Assembly: GCA_026706935.1 (NCBI GenBank)
Contig: JAPOXV010000013.1
Coordinates: 62,001-126,000 of the forward strand
Reading direction: 5' to 3'
DNA: 64,000 nt
Source: Gammaproteobacteria bacterium
Lineage (GTDB): Bacteria; Pseudomonadota; Gammaproteobacteria; Pseudomonadales; Azotimanducaceae
The translations under genes were made by a program, and so were the position numbers. Shown in pieces: positions 52,127 to 61,800 of the stretch (position 1 is the first letter of the stretch; every line of letters starts with the position of its first letter). The notes below the pieces were generated by a model. That model was not told where the DNA came from. It worked only from the letters and a program-made list of their open reading frames with translations, and did not search any database.

Positions 52127-53161
52127 GTGACGATAGCGAACTTTGTACGACAGGAATATGAATTCGATGCACGCGATGGTAAACGATTGAGGTTTAAACG
52201 CTTCCACGACCATAGCGTTGAAGCGGAACCAGTAATGCTCGTTCACGGTGCTGGAGTGCGTAGTGAGATTTTCATACCTCCACAACCAGAGTCTCTCGTC
52301 CATCGACTCGTAAACAATGGATACGACGTGTGGTGTTTGGATTGGCGCGCGAGCATAGATTTGCCTGCTGACGAGTGGACGATCGAGGACGCAGCGGTGC
52401 TTGATCACCCACTCGCAGTACGAAGAATCTGTAAGGAAACGGGAGTAGACCAACTAAAAACCATCGTACATTGCCAAGGTTCTACCAGCTTCATGCTCGC
52501 TCTCGTCGCCGGTCTCCTACCGGAGGTCAGCCTCGTGGTGTCGAACGCTGTATCTCTCCATCCAATCGTCCCAACGAAATCTCGGTTAAAAGGGAAACTC
52601 ACCATCCCCGTAGTTAGTCGGCTCATCACCTACTTGAATCCTCAATGGGGAATACACGCTCCCGCGGGTTGGCCAAAGGTCCTTGATTTTCTAGTTCGAT
52701 CAATTCATCACGAATGCAATAACGCCGTCTGTAAGTGGTCCAGTTTCACATACGGCACTGGAACGCCAACGTTGTGGCGACACGAAAACCTCAACCCCGA
52801 ATTGCATCGTTGGATAAAAGGGGAGTTCGGTCCCGTTCCCCTGAGTTTCTTTCGTCATATGAATCAGTGTATCAAGGCCGGCCATTTGACGACAACCGGC
52901 AAATACGCCGAATTACCAAGAAATATCGATGCACGAGCGCCCAGGACTGAAGCTCGGGTTGTATTTCTCGCGGGGCAAATGAATAACTGTTTTCTTGCAG
53001 AGAGTCAAGTTCGAAGTTTTGAGTGGATGAACAGTTATGCTCCTGGAAAGCACTCGTATTACGAACTCGCTGACTATGGACATCTGGATGTATTCATTGG
53101 AAAGGATGCGCCAAGGGACGTGCACCCTCTAGTTTTAGATGAACTAGCTCGTGACACGTGA
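52127..53161 (+). CDS. Alpha/beta hydrolase with cysteine nucleophile
   Basis: The 344-residue cytosolic enzyme shows the alpha/beta-hydrolase core: VMLVHGAGVRSEIF (oxyanion region), GYDVWCLDWRASIDLP, then the nucleophile elbow in IVHCQGSTSF with Cys116 where Ser is usual, and a late DYGHLDVF block carrying the probable catalytic His. Hydrolases with this elbow are found fused to cholesterol-oxidase-type GMC enzymes in other proteobacteria (from memory); here the parts are separate genes, which supports a shared pathway. It leads a six-gene plus-strand operon; the next gene starts ten bases later. The GTG start at 52127 has no clear ribosome site, so the true start is uncertain. Confidence 0.85.
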   Translation: MTIANFVRQEYEFDARDGKRLRFKRFHDHSVEAEPVMLVHGAGVRSEIFIPPQPESLVHRLVNNGYDVWCLDWRASIDLPADEWTIEDAAVLDHPLAVRRICKETGVDQLKTIVHCQGSTSFMLALVAGLLPEVSLVVSNAVSLHPIVPTKSRLKGKLTIPVVSRLITYLNPQWGIHAPAGWPKVLDFLVRSIHHECNNAVCKWSSFTYGTGTPTLWRHENLNPELHRWIKGEFGPVPLSFFRHMNQCIKAGHLTTTGKYAELPRNIDARAPRTEARVVFLAGQMNNCFLAESQVRSFEWMNSYAPGKHSYYELADYGHLDVFIGKDAPRDVHPLVLDELARDT

Positions 53162-53170
53162 ATTGAGACG

Positions 53171-54058
53171 ATGACTATTCCAACTCGTCAAAAAGTCATA
53201 TCAGGACGACATGCATTTGTGGACGGTATCCGTTACGAGATGCCAATCCGTACGAGTGACGCCTCCGCAATCATGGCCGCATTTCCTTGCGATTTTGAGA
53301 GTGCACGCACCTTGCTACCTGAAGGGTTTATTCAACCATATAGATTGTGGAATCGCGCAATTCTCCTCGTCACAGTAATTGATTACCGAGAGACTAGTAT
53401 CGGCTCATATATTGAGTACAGCATTGCGATCGCATGTACGTACGGATTAAAGCCACGCATGAGGTTATTACCTGCACTATTTATGAAACTCTTCGGAACA
53501 GGACAGTACGTTCTCGACTTACCGGTGTCGACTGAGGTATCTGTCAAGGGTGGACAAGGAATTTGGGGGATGCCTAAACACCAAGCGAATTTAGACTTCA
53601 TTGTCGGAAAAAAGTGGATCAGCAGCCAATACGATCTTGATGGACAAATGGTTGGTCGATTAGATATCAAACGACCGACCCGCTACGGTTTAGCGCTCAA
53701 TATGGCCGCGACGAATTATTGTGCTTTCCGCGGCATGATGATGCGCTCTCGCATTTACTTCAAGTCCAAGGTCGGCGTTTCTCTTATTAATCCGCAGGCT
53801 CGTTTCGTTTTAGGTAGCCACCCACGTACCGACGCTTTGTCGTCATTAAATATCGCTGGACAGCCACTATTTGTAGTCCACATGCCTCAACTCACAGGCG
53901 TACTCGACGACTACTTTGATTGCTGGTTTGTATCGTCCACACGACGACCTTCGGAAGCGGAGATTCCAGGTCTTGAGACGACATATTCACTGGGATACAG
54001 TGAGGATTGGCTTCAACCTCCAAAGCGCGACCTACATTTAGATCTAGACGAGGATTGA
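53171..54058 (+). CDS. Acetoacetate-decarboxylase-family protein
   Basis: The 295-residue protein has the ADC fold signature: CDFESARTLLPEGF, LLVTVIDYRETSIGSYIEY, and VKGGQGIWGMPKHQAN. The Schiff-base Lys of true decarboxylases corresponds to Lys136; the neighbouring Lys that lowers its pKa is His137 here. The protein may therefore be a slower decarboxylase, an aldolase-dehydratase or a binding protein, all known in the superfamily. It sits ten bases after the hydrolase gene and three before the next, so it is part of the operon and may act on a keto acid made in steroid or fatty-acid conversion. Confidence 0.85.
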   Translation: MTIPTRQKVISGRHAFVDGIRYEMPIRTSDASAIMAAFPCDFESARTLLPEGFIQPYRLWNRAILLVTVIDYRETSIGSYIEYSIAIACTYGLKPRMRLLPALFMKLFGTGQYVLDLPVSTEVSVKGGQGIWGMPKHQANLDFIVGKKWISSQYDLDGQMVGRLDIKRPTRYGLALNMAATNYCAFRGMMMRSRIYFKSKVGVSLINPQARFVLGSHPRTDALSSLNIAGQPLFVVHMPQLTGVLDDYFDCWFVSSTRRPSEAEIPGLETTYSLGYSEDWLQPPKRDLHLDLDED

Positions 54059-54061
54059 CCC

Positions 54062-54541
54062 ATGCCCCGCGCACTATTGATTAACCACTCGATCCTGTTT
54101 CTCTGTACATCGACGTACTTGGGTGCCGGAGTATTTTTGGTGTTTTTCCTCTTACCTTTGGAACCCCAACTGGATATTTCGAATTACAAAGTGGTCCTCG
54201 TCGATCCTATCGATTACGCCACTCGCTTTTTTACTTGGGTAACGATCTTAATCGTGATTACCAGTTTGATCATGCTAGTAACCGAATGGGTTTCGGGGTT
54301 GAAGTGGCCGTCGATCGTTGTGCTATTGGGGGTAGGAATCGCTACGACGATTACGCACCAATTTCATTTTCCCTTAAACGAGGAACTTGCAGCCGGAATT
54401 ACCTCAAATGACCGACTTGCAGATGTACTCGACGAATGGGCAGATTACAGTCGTTTGCGATTTCTATTTTGGGCAGTTCAGTGGTTCGCAGTGATGTATT
54501 ACTTCTATTCGTTAGCCTACAGATCCAGGGAAGACCAATGA
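54062..54541 (+). CDS. Four-helix membrane protein, DUF1772-like
   Basis: The 159-residue integral membrane protein has hydrophobic segments at about 8-30, 56-77, 82-100 and 137-155. The block YSRLRFLFWAVQWF near the end and the loop FPLNEELAAG recall the DUF1772/anthrone-oxygenase-like family, whose members use small membrane folds in oxidative steps. That assignment is tentative. It starts three bases after the decarboxylase-like gene and its TGA overlaps the next ATG by four bases, so it is tightly coupled in the operon. Confidence 0.7.
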   Translation: MPRALLINHSILFLCTSTYLGAGVFLVFFLLPLEPQLDISNYKVVLVDPIDYATRFFTWVTILIVITSLIMLVTEWVSGLKWPSIVVLLGVGIATTITHQFHFPLNEELAAGITSNDRLADVLDEWADYSRLRFLFWAVQWFAVMYYFYSLAYRSREDQ

Positions 54542-54915
54542 ACGACGCAATTCTCCGTTTCATCCTCATTGTCATTTCCGCGGTCACGGTGATCACGGGG
54601 ATGCTACAGCTCATGTTCCCCAGCGCAATGTTGAACTTAGTTGCCGCATCAAGTAATCCGATTAGCTCACACCTCTTCGGTACTGTAGGTATGTTCATGC
54701 TTATCACAGGGGCGCTTTTTCTACAGTCGCTTCTGAGGCATTCACGAGAAAACGTTATACCTCTTTGGATCGGCGTTCAAAAAACTCTTGCCGCGACACT
54801 TTTGATGTGGGCGTGGTATTCCGATATGTTTTTGTCTATTGTCTTATTAGTTGCAGGATTCGATGCAGTAAGCGGAGTTCTATGTTTTGTGTTCTGGCAT
54901 CGTATGAGCAAGTAA
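54538..54915 (+). CDS. Small multi-pass membrane protein
   Basis: The real start is ATG 54538, overlapping the previous stop by four bases; the frame runs further upstream but into that gene. The 125-residue product is almost entirely hydrophobic with four segments (about 6-26, 42-62, 75-92, 97-118) and a short basic tail. I know no family for it. Its size and pairing with the preceding four-helix protein suggest the two form a membrane complex serving the lipid-converting enzymes. An anchor or channel role is inference from position only. Confidence 0.75.
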   Translation: MNDAILRFILIVISAVTVITGMLQLMFPSAMLNLVAASSNPISSHLFGTVGMFMLITGALFLQSLLRHSRENVIPLWIGVQKTLAATLLMWAWYSDMFLSIVLLVAGFDAVSGVLCFVFWHRMSK

Positions 54916-54951
54916 TGTGATTGCTCTCTTTTTTTACCGCGCTACTTTGTG

Positions 54952-56484
54952 ATGTCAATACCTCCCATCGCAGCACTCCAACCAAATCGAAAGGCTTTGA
55001 TATTACCGGGTGGCGGTATGCGAGTAGCGTATCAAGCAGGCGCGATACAAGCGCTGTACCGCGCAGGGCTTCGGTTCTCGTACGCTGATGCGACGTCGGG
55101 AGGTATATTCAATCTCTCCGCACTTATGTCCGGTCTTTCTGTTGAAGAACTAGCAGTCCGATGGCGAAATCTTCGTCCAATGGATTTCGTCTCATTCCAA
55201 TCGTTGAGTGCCTACTTACGACCCTCGAAACTAATGGCGATCGGCGACTTTGCAGGTATAGAGAGAAGAGTATTCCCGCACCTTGGCATCAAAATCGACA
55301 ACATTCGCTCAGCTTCGAATCTCGATGCAACTTTTAACGTCTGCAAATTTGACGACAAGATCGTTCACGCAATCCCGTCCAAGGATATTGCAATACCTTT
55401 GTTGTTGGCGGGTATTTCGTTGCCTTGGGTAACACCACCCGTTTTGTATGACGGATGCTATTGGACCGATGCAGTTTGGATCAAAGATTCGAACATTCTC
55501 GATGTAGTTAAGAAAGGGGCAAATGAAATTTGGATCATCTGGTGTATAGGTAACACAGAGGACTACCTGCCAGGATGGCTAAATCAATACGTACATATGA
55601 TCGAAATGAGCGCGGTTGGTGCTCTAAATGCCGAGCTCGCGAGAATCCAAGAATTCAATAATCTAATCAAAAAAGGTAGAAAACCATACGGTCACGATCA
55701 ACCGATCACTGTGCATGCCATCAGACCCCGATATCCCATACCACTTGACTGGGATTACCTTAGAGGTAAGGTATCAGGCGATGCACTTGTTGATCAGGGG
55801 TATGCCGATGCGTCGAGCTATTTAGAAACACACGACGCTAAAGGTATTTCGCCCGCCATTAGCATTTCAAAAATGACGGCGCCGAGTATTGGTGTTTCGT
55901 TTCGCGAAAAAATGAAAGGATTCATTTTTTATCGTGAGATGGATTCTCGATTCTCGACAAACTCTGAAGTCGCCATCCCGATCATACTAAATGCGACGAT
56001 TAACATCCGCGACCTTCAACAGTTTTGCGAACATTCAGATCACCGCGGGGAAATGGTCGCTCACTTGGAGTGCCCTCGGCTCGGCGGTTTGCTCCCCGCC
56101 ACAAAGACGGACTTTCAGTTATTTTCTCCTACGCATGATGCCAACGTGGTTGAAATGGTCTACGAATCCGGATTTTGGCATGAAGGTCAGCATTATTTCT
56201 TCTCCGGTAGAAAATCGTTAACCAAGAGTACGCCTTTCCGCTTGTGGCGTGACACCACGACCTTGTTCGTCAATCTACACAAAGGTAACGATAGAAGCGA
56301 TCCGGTCATTGCAACGGGTGTTCTGAAACTATCGTTCGTCGGTTTGCTGTCGCTCCTCGCGACACTTCACTGTCGAGATGCGAGAGGAATTCGGCTCCGA
56401 GTAAGTGCTCTGTTGAAGTTCGGTCTTTTCTTCATTTCTAACCTATGGATGCAATATGGAATCAGGATGTGGCGAAGAACTTGA
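54952..56484 (+). CDS. Patatin-like phospholipase with C-terminal GMC-associated domain
   Basis: The 510-residue protein starts at ATG 54952 (GTG 54949 is adjacent; neither has a ribosome site). The patatin domain (about 13-290) has the oxyanion loop GGGMR (20-24), the nucleophile Ser49 in ATSGG, with Ala for the usual first Gly, and Asp167 in YDGCYW as dyad partner. It should cleave acyl chains from lipids. The C-terminal region (about 305-470) with FREKMKGFIFYREMD, FRLWRDTTTLFVNLH and GVLKLS matches a block I associate with cholesterol-oxidase-type GMC fusion proteins. This supports cooperation with the GMC gene 56 bases downstream. The end has a weak hydrophobic stretch that may touch the membrane. 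Confidence 0.88.
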   Translation: MSIPPIAALQPNRKALILPGGGMRVAYQAGAIQALYRAGLRFSYADATSGGIFNLSALMSGLSVEELAVRWRNLRPMDFVSFQSLSAYLRPSKLMAIGDFAGIERRVFPHLGIKIDNIRSASNLDATFNVCKFDDKIVHAIPSKDIAIPLLLAGISLPWVTPPVLYDGCYWTDAVWIKDSNILDVVKKGANEIWIIWCIGNTEDYLPGWLNQYVHMIEMSAVGALNAELARIQEFNNLIKKGRKPYGHDQPITVHAIRPRYPIPLDWDYLRGKVSGDALVDQGYADASSYLETHDAKGISPAISISKMTAPSIGVSFREKMKGFIFYREMDSRFSTNSEVAIPIILNATINIRDLQQFCEHSDHRGEMVAHLECPRLGGLLPATKTDFQLFSPTHDANVVEMVYESGFWHEGQHYFFSGRKSLTKSTPFRLWRDTTTLFVNLHKGNDRSDPVIATGVLKLSFVGLLSLLATLHCRDARGIRLRVSALLKFGLFFISNLWMQYGIRMWRRT

Positions 56485-56540
56485 ATCGGGTTAGTAGTAA
56501 TTAAAGCTTACTTCGTTTTGAACGCAATAAAAGGGTTGCC

Positions 56541-58115
56541 ATGCACGATGTTGTAGTTATCGGAAGCGGATTTGGAGGAGCGGTAGCCGCATGTCGCCTC
56601 TCCTCCGCAGGTCAGCAAGTTACATTGCTGGAGCGCGGGCGCCGTTGGCAACCGCAAGATTACCCACGCGATGTTACAGACGCTTGGATTTATGACGTTG
56701 ACGAACCGGAAACACAGAACGGCTGGATGGACCTCCGTATCTTCGACGAAATGTGGGTGGCACAAGGTGCCGGCGTCGGAGGTGGATCACTCATTTATGC
56801 AAATGTATCAATCAATGCCCCAAGGGAAACATTTCAATCAGGTTGGCCGAAAGAAATCACTTACGATAAACTGCTTCCATACTACGAGCGTGTCGAACAC
56901 ATGCTCAAACCTCAGTATCTTCCAGACAATCAACTAACACCTCGATTCAAACTGATGCGTGATGCCGCTCGTGCCACGCGTGCTGAAGATCGATTTCGAA
57001 AAGTTCCACTCGCCGTCAGCTTCAACCCGGATTCCGCGTTTCCTGATCAACAGCCTCTTCCACAGGAAAGGCGAATAACGTTTCAAAATAGTTTTAATCG
57101 GGATCAGGGTTACTGTATACATTGCGGTAATTGTGATATCGGGTGTCAGGAGCAGGCGAAAAATACTCTCGATCTAAACTATCTGGCGGTCGCGGAAGAT
57201 CACGGCACGACGATAAAACCATTGAGTGTAGTCTCCCACATTTCACCGATTGATGATTACTACCGAGTCCATTATGACGCGATCGTGGAAGGTCGACGAG
57301 AATGTAAGTCAATTGATGGAAGAAAGGTCGTGCTGGCCGCCGGATCTCTCGGTTCAACCGAAATACTGTTTCGATCGAAAATCCAACATCGAACCCTTCC
57401 AAATTTAAGCCCCTATCTTGGAAAAGGATGGAGCTCGAATGGTGACTTTCTCACACTCGCAAGATACGAGGACAGAGATTTGTTTCCAACCAGAGGTCCA
57501 ACGATTTCCAGTGCGATAGACTACCTAGACGGGTCAGACGGCGGAGTACGTTATTTTGTCGAAGACGGCGGATTTCCCGCTGTTTTGAGCAACGTAGTAG
57601 AGGCAAGACGGGGAGCGAATCGGCGGTTGTCATTGCAAACGTGGGTACTGGGCTTCCTCGCAAAACGAATAAGAACCGCCGCAGGTGTTGATCGCACGAT
57701 GCCTTGGTTTGGTCAAGCCGTGGATGCAAGCAACGGTCGCTTGTACTTCGGACGAGATCTAATAAGGTTATGGAAGAAGCGGCTCAAATTGGATTGGAAT
57801 CCGAGAAGATCTGAGGCCGCAATAAATGGACTTATAGGTAGACACAAGATTCTCACCGCCGCAACCGGAGGTAAAGCGAACGTTCCGATTACATGGCGAA
57901 CCTTTAGAAACTTAATTACACCCCACCCACTAGGTGGATGCGGAATGGGTTCTTCTCCGTCCGTCGGAGTTGTAGACTCGAAAGGCGAAGTGTATGGATA
58001 TCCTGGACTATTCGTCGTTGACGGTGCTATCGTACCGCGAGCCATCGGACTTAATCCATCGAAGACGATTGCTGCCTTGAGCGAGCTGATTTCGGAAGGA
58101 ATGCTCGATGAATAA
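56541..58115 (+). CDS. GMC-family oxidoreductase, cholesterol-oxidase-like
   Basis: The 524-residue flavoenzyme starts at ATG 56541 with AAGGG five bases upstream. It has the FAD motif GSGFGGAVAA (8-17), AQGAGVGGGSLIYANV, and the C-terminal TPHPLGGCGMG (about 460-470) with the active-site His, then DGAIVPRAIGLNPSKT. A cysteine cluster CIHCGNCDIGC near 192-203 is typical of the proteobacterial cholesterol-oxidase branch and could bind an Fe-S cluster or metal. It likely oxidises a sterol or similar 3-hydroxyl. It is last in the operon. Length fits the unfused form; in other bacteria the same enzyme is joined to hydrolase and other domains. Confidence 0.92.
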   Translation: MHDVVVIGSGFGGAVAACRLSSAGQQVTLLERGRRWQPQDYPRDVTDAWIYDVDEPETQNGWMDLRIFDEMWVAQGAGVGGGSLIYANVSINAPRETFQSGWPKEITYDKLLPYYERVEHMLKPQYLPDNQLTPRFKLMRDAARATRAEDRFRKVPLAVSFNPDSAFPDQQPLPQERRITFQNSFNRDQGYCIHCGNCDIGCQEQAKNTLDLNYLAVAEDHGTTIKPLSVVSHISPIDDYYRVHYDAIVEGRRECKSIDGRKVVLAAGSLGSTEILFRSKIQHRTLPNLSPYLGKGWSSNGDFLTLARYEDRDLFPTRGPTISSAIDYLDGSDGGVRYFVEDGGFPAVLSNVVEARRGANRRLSLQTWVLGFLAKRIRTAAGVDRTMPWFGQAVDASNGRLYFGRDLIRLWKKRLKLDWNPRRSEAAINGLIGRHKILTAATGGKANVPITWRTFRNLITPHPLGGCGMGSSPSVGVVDSKGEVYGYPGLFVVDGAIVPRAIGLNPSKTIAALSELISEGMLDE

Positions 58116-58801
58116 GCCTTCAGTACATCGTGTCACCGGATTCCAAATACTCTATGTCCTGCGTCAAAATCAATCCCTTGGGTACTTCGAATCGAGTTAA
58201 CGTCTGTATGGTATCAGCTTAGCGGGGCGGTTCGATTTAAGGCTCTCATCTTTGATGAACATAGTCAACTTTCGTCTCTCGAAGTCATCTTCCGCACTAA
58301 AGCGACACTTGCTATCGCGACCTATTTGTGTGACGTCTCCTATTCACGTCGACCATCGTGCGACACTCAGGTTCAGGTGGACACGTATTAAGAATACGGA
58401 CTGTCAATTACGAATGATCGCATTCTACTGTCACTTTTTTGCAGTCTGCTCACACGGACACGTTTTTAAATCACGCACAACTCGGAGCTAGGCTGCAACA
58501 CCTTACTCCCAGCAAGCGATCGCTCTCGTCAGGTTTCGTTGTTGGCCAAGTACGAAACATGGAATATGACGCGCACCGTTCGTATAACGCGTTTATTCAA
58601 TTCCATTTTTAGTTCTGAGTAACCGCCGTATTTACTCGCTAGATCTGTAAAAAGAAAGCACGATATCGCATACGCAATGGCGCCTAATTCCTGAATCAAG
58701 TGCGAATTTTCGCTCCGAAATGTATGATCGATCTCAGTTGAATTTAAATCCGACTGGCCAGAAAGATCCGATAGACGCACCAGCTAGCGGCGGTCACGAC
58801 C
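58116..58801. other. Convergent intergenic stretch, no gene seen
   Basis: Two frames of about 80 codons occur (58252-58491 plus, 58529-58780 minus). Both lack ribosome sites and known motifs. No strong terminator hairpin was found for either flanking gene. Confidence 0.45.
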
Positions 58802-61800
58802 TTAGTCATAGTCGAACTGATAGTAAATCGTGCCGAGCGTTTCGGTAGAAACGACAATTTCATCTCCTTCCCGTGACCTTTCGTCGAGCGTGTCGGACCT
58901 CCCATGATGTGACGGTCGAGACGCTGCTATTGGGGGTGCTGGCGTTGGATGTCGGTCAACACGATCACTTGGAAAGCGTCGTGGCAACGTAGACAGATTA
59001 GAAAGTACTCCGTCACTTTTCAGCAAACTCATTACACGTAGCGGTCCATCGGGTTGTAACGTCAGTCGCCAGTTTCCGACGGGAATTCCGCTTCGATCCG
59101 TCTCATCACCTTCAGAGGCAACTTCGGATACATTCGGAACCAACATTCGCGTTGCACGAGGCGCGATCGAAAACACAACTGGTGTTCCGAGTGACTGTCC
59201 GTTCCCGTCGACACCGGTGATCGACACAGTTCGAATGTCATCCGAAGGATTTACTAACCGTAGTTCGCTGATATGGTCTTCATTGCCGCTCATATTGAAT
59301 ACCGGTACATGAACGCCTGACTCGTCGCGGTGAAACGCGTCGTGCATACTCGTCAGCGACCCGTCACTTGAGCGAGCGTATCCAAATACGTCTAGGTTTA
59401 AATCACTTTCAATCTCGAGCCACCAATCTCCCGCCCCGCTCACAAATCCTTGCCCGAAACCCATGGCTTCGTTACCGTTCTCGAGGTCATCGGCACTCAT
59501 CTCGGCCGTGGCGTTACCAGCGATCTGTATCGTGACGGGACCATATCGATCCCCTACGTCGTCATAGCCGACGATGCCGATATCACCTGCATCGTCGCTC
59601 CGATTCACGATCCGTAAAAAACCTTGATATGCCTCGTTTGAAGCCGACGGGAACATGGACACCTGATGGAGTGGACCTCCGTCTTCGTACGACGGGCTCG
59701 ATAAATTGGTGAGCGTGCCGTTCGGACTCTCCAACAGATTCATGACTTGAATGGGTTGCTCAGACGCAACGATCAGTTGCCATTTTCCCGTGCCCTCGTC
59801 GAGCGATCCTTCTAAATCTTCAGCGCCCATTTCTAGATCCTGGGCTGTTAACCAACGAGCGCTGTGCGACGGGATTTGCAGTTCTACCGTGCTACCAGAG
59901 TTAACGCCTTCATCGTCGATTCCTCGAATGGTCACCGATGCCATATTCTCCGATGGATTAATAAGTCGTAACGAACTAACCTGACCAGAGTCGCCAGCGT
60001 GGTTGAAGATTGGTACTCGTGTATTGCCGTCTGCTTGCCTTGGAACGAGGTCGTGCATACGAGCGAGATGGTTGTTAGCCGTCTGAACGTACGTGAATAC
60101 GTCGAGCTTCAGATCTGAATCAAGCGTCAGCCGCCACGCGCCATCCCCTTCTCCGATGGATCCGTTCAGGTCCAGATTCTCATTGCCGTTTTCTAGATCG
60201 CTCGAATTGAAGAACTTCGTCGCGTGTGCGCTAATCTCAAGCGTAAGCGGACCGTAAGCCGCTCCTGAATCATCGTATGCATGAATCTCAACGGACCCGG
60301 ACTCATTGTCGCGATTTGAAATTTGAACGATCCCTTCCCATGATTCGTGAGAAGCCGGAGGCATGTATGGCACCACATATTCACGCGAGCCAATCTCGAC
60401 ATGGTGGCCTGAAGCGGCGACCAATACTTCAACTTGGCGCCCATTGAACTTGAATTTACTGCCGTGCTCGAAGCGCTCAGATCCGTCTTCACAGTCTATC
60501 GGCGCACCATCACCGTCAATATCAATGCAAACGTAATCGTGTGTTCCGGTAAATATCCCGTCGGAGACGAAGTCGCTCGTGGATATGGTCACGAGTCCGT
60601 CGCCCAGTACCTGTATACGTCCTGACCAACTAGAACTCGCCTCATGCCAAGCGTCCGAAACTTGCCCTTCAGCATCGAATTGAAAAAACACATGGATCGA
60701 ATACGGGACCACTACCGACGCTTGATAGCCGACATTGAAGGTGGCCGAAACATGACCTACAAGCGAGAATGGGTCCATTGCAGCAAGCCTTTGAGGAGGA
60801 CCATCGTCGGTTAGGTCTGCGTTTTGATTTGCGTCGAAATAAACACGAGCGACACCATCGCCAAGACTATCGACCATGAACGCGATGGCGGTACCCTCAG
60901 CATAGCTAAGGACAATCTCACCATATGCTTGATGGTCGCCTTTTACTTCAGGATAAATCAGTTCGGGATTCGGATCAATGACAATCTCGAGCAATACCCT
61001 CAATGCATTGGGTAACGGCTCGCGTGTACCGAATCGCAACGATGGTGCTGACTCGCCCATGTCGGTAGGTGCTGGATCGTAACGATCGTGACGCCCATCG
61101 TTGTCGTCGTCCCAGTCCGTTTCGTCGTCGATGCCGTCACCATCGGTATCTATCGACTTGCTGGCGAAAAGCGGGAATGCGTCCAATACGTCCGGTACAC
61201 CATCGCCGTCGTCGTCTTTGTCCTCCCAATTTCCTATCCCGTCGCCGTCGGTGTCAGCAGATTCGTTGGAATCAAAAGGAAACGCGTCAACTATGTCACG
61301 AACGCCGTCGTTATCGTCGTCTAGATCATCATTGTCCCCAATTCCGTCGCCATCGCTATCGAGTGAGTCACCAGGATCGAGCGGAACGGCGTCCTCAATG
61401 TCGCGGACACCGTCGCCGTCGTCATCATCGTCAGCGTTATTACCTGTCCCGTCGCCGTCCGAGTCGAGAAATTCCGATTCGTTCATCGGAAAATCATCGA
61501 GCGCATCAGGGATACCGTCTGAGTCAGCATCCGCAGCTGTCGGAAGGTCTGAAGGTCGAAACCTTGCGTCCAATCTAAAAATGCCGCGTCCTGCCGAGAT
61601 ATATGAGTCTCGATTTGTATGGCTCACAACGACATGATGATCCAGTTCAGACAAGCTTTTAATAAAACCGCTCCCATAGACACGATGCCACGACCTCTCC
61701 GCATCACGTAATAAGCCGTCCTGTCGAGCCGCGAGTATGAACAGTTGGTCCTGCTCTAGTACGCTAATCTTCGTACCGGACCACCAGCGATCCGCGTCTT

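Noticed and set aside
51843-52130. 95-codon frame just before the alpha/beta hydrolase, ending in overlap with its GTG
   Set aside because: Overlap looks operon-like, but the product is Arg/His-rich with no fold signature and no ribosome site; probably leader DNA.
54436-54915. Longer reading (159 codons) of the second small membrane protein
   Set aside because: It would overlap the previous gene by over 100 bases in another frame; the ATG at 54538 with a four-base overlap is the natural start.
58252-58780. Two 80-codon frames between the GMC and esterase genes
   Set aside because: No ribosome sites, no motif, opposite strands and atypical composition; treated as non-coding.
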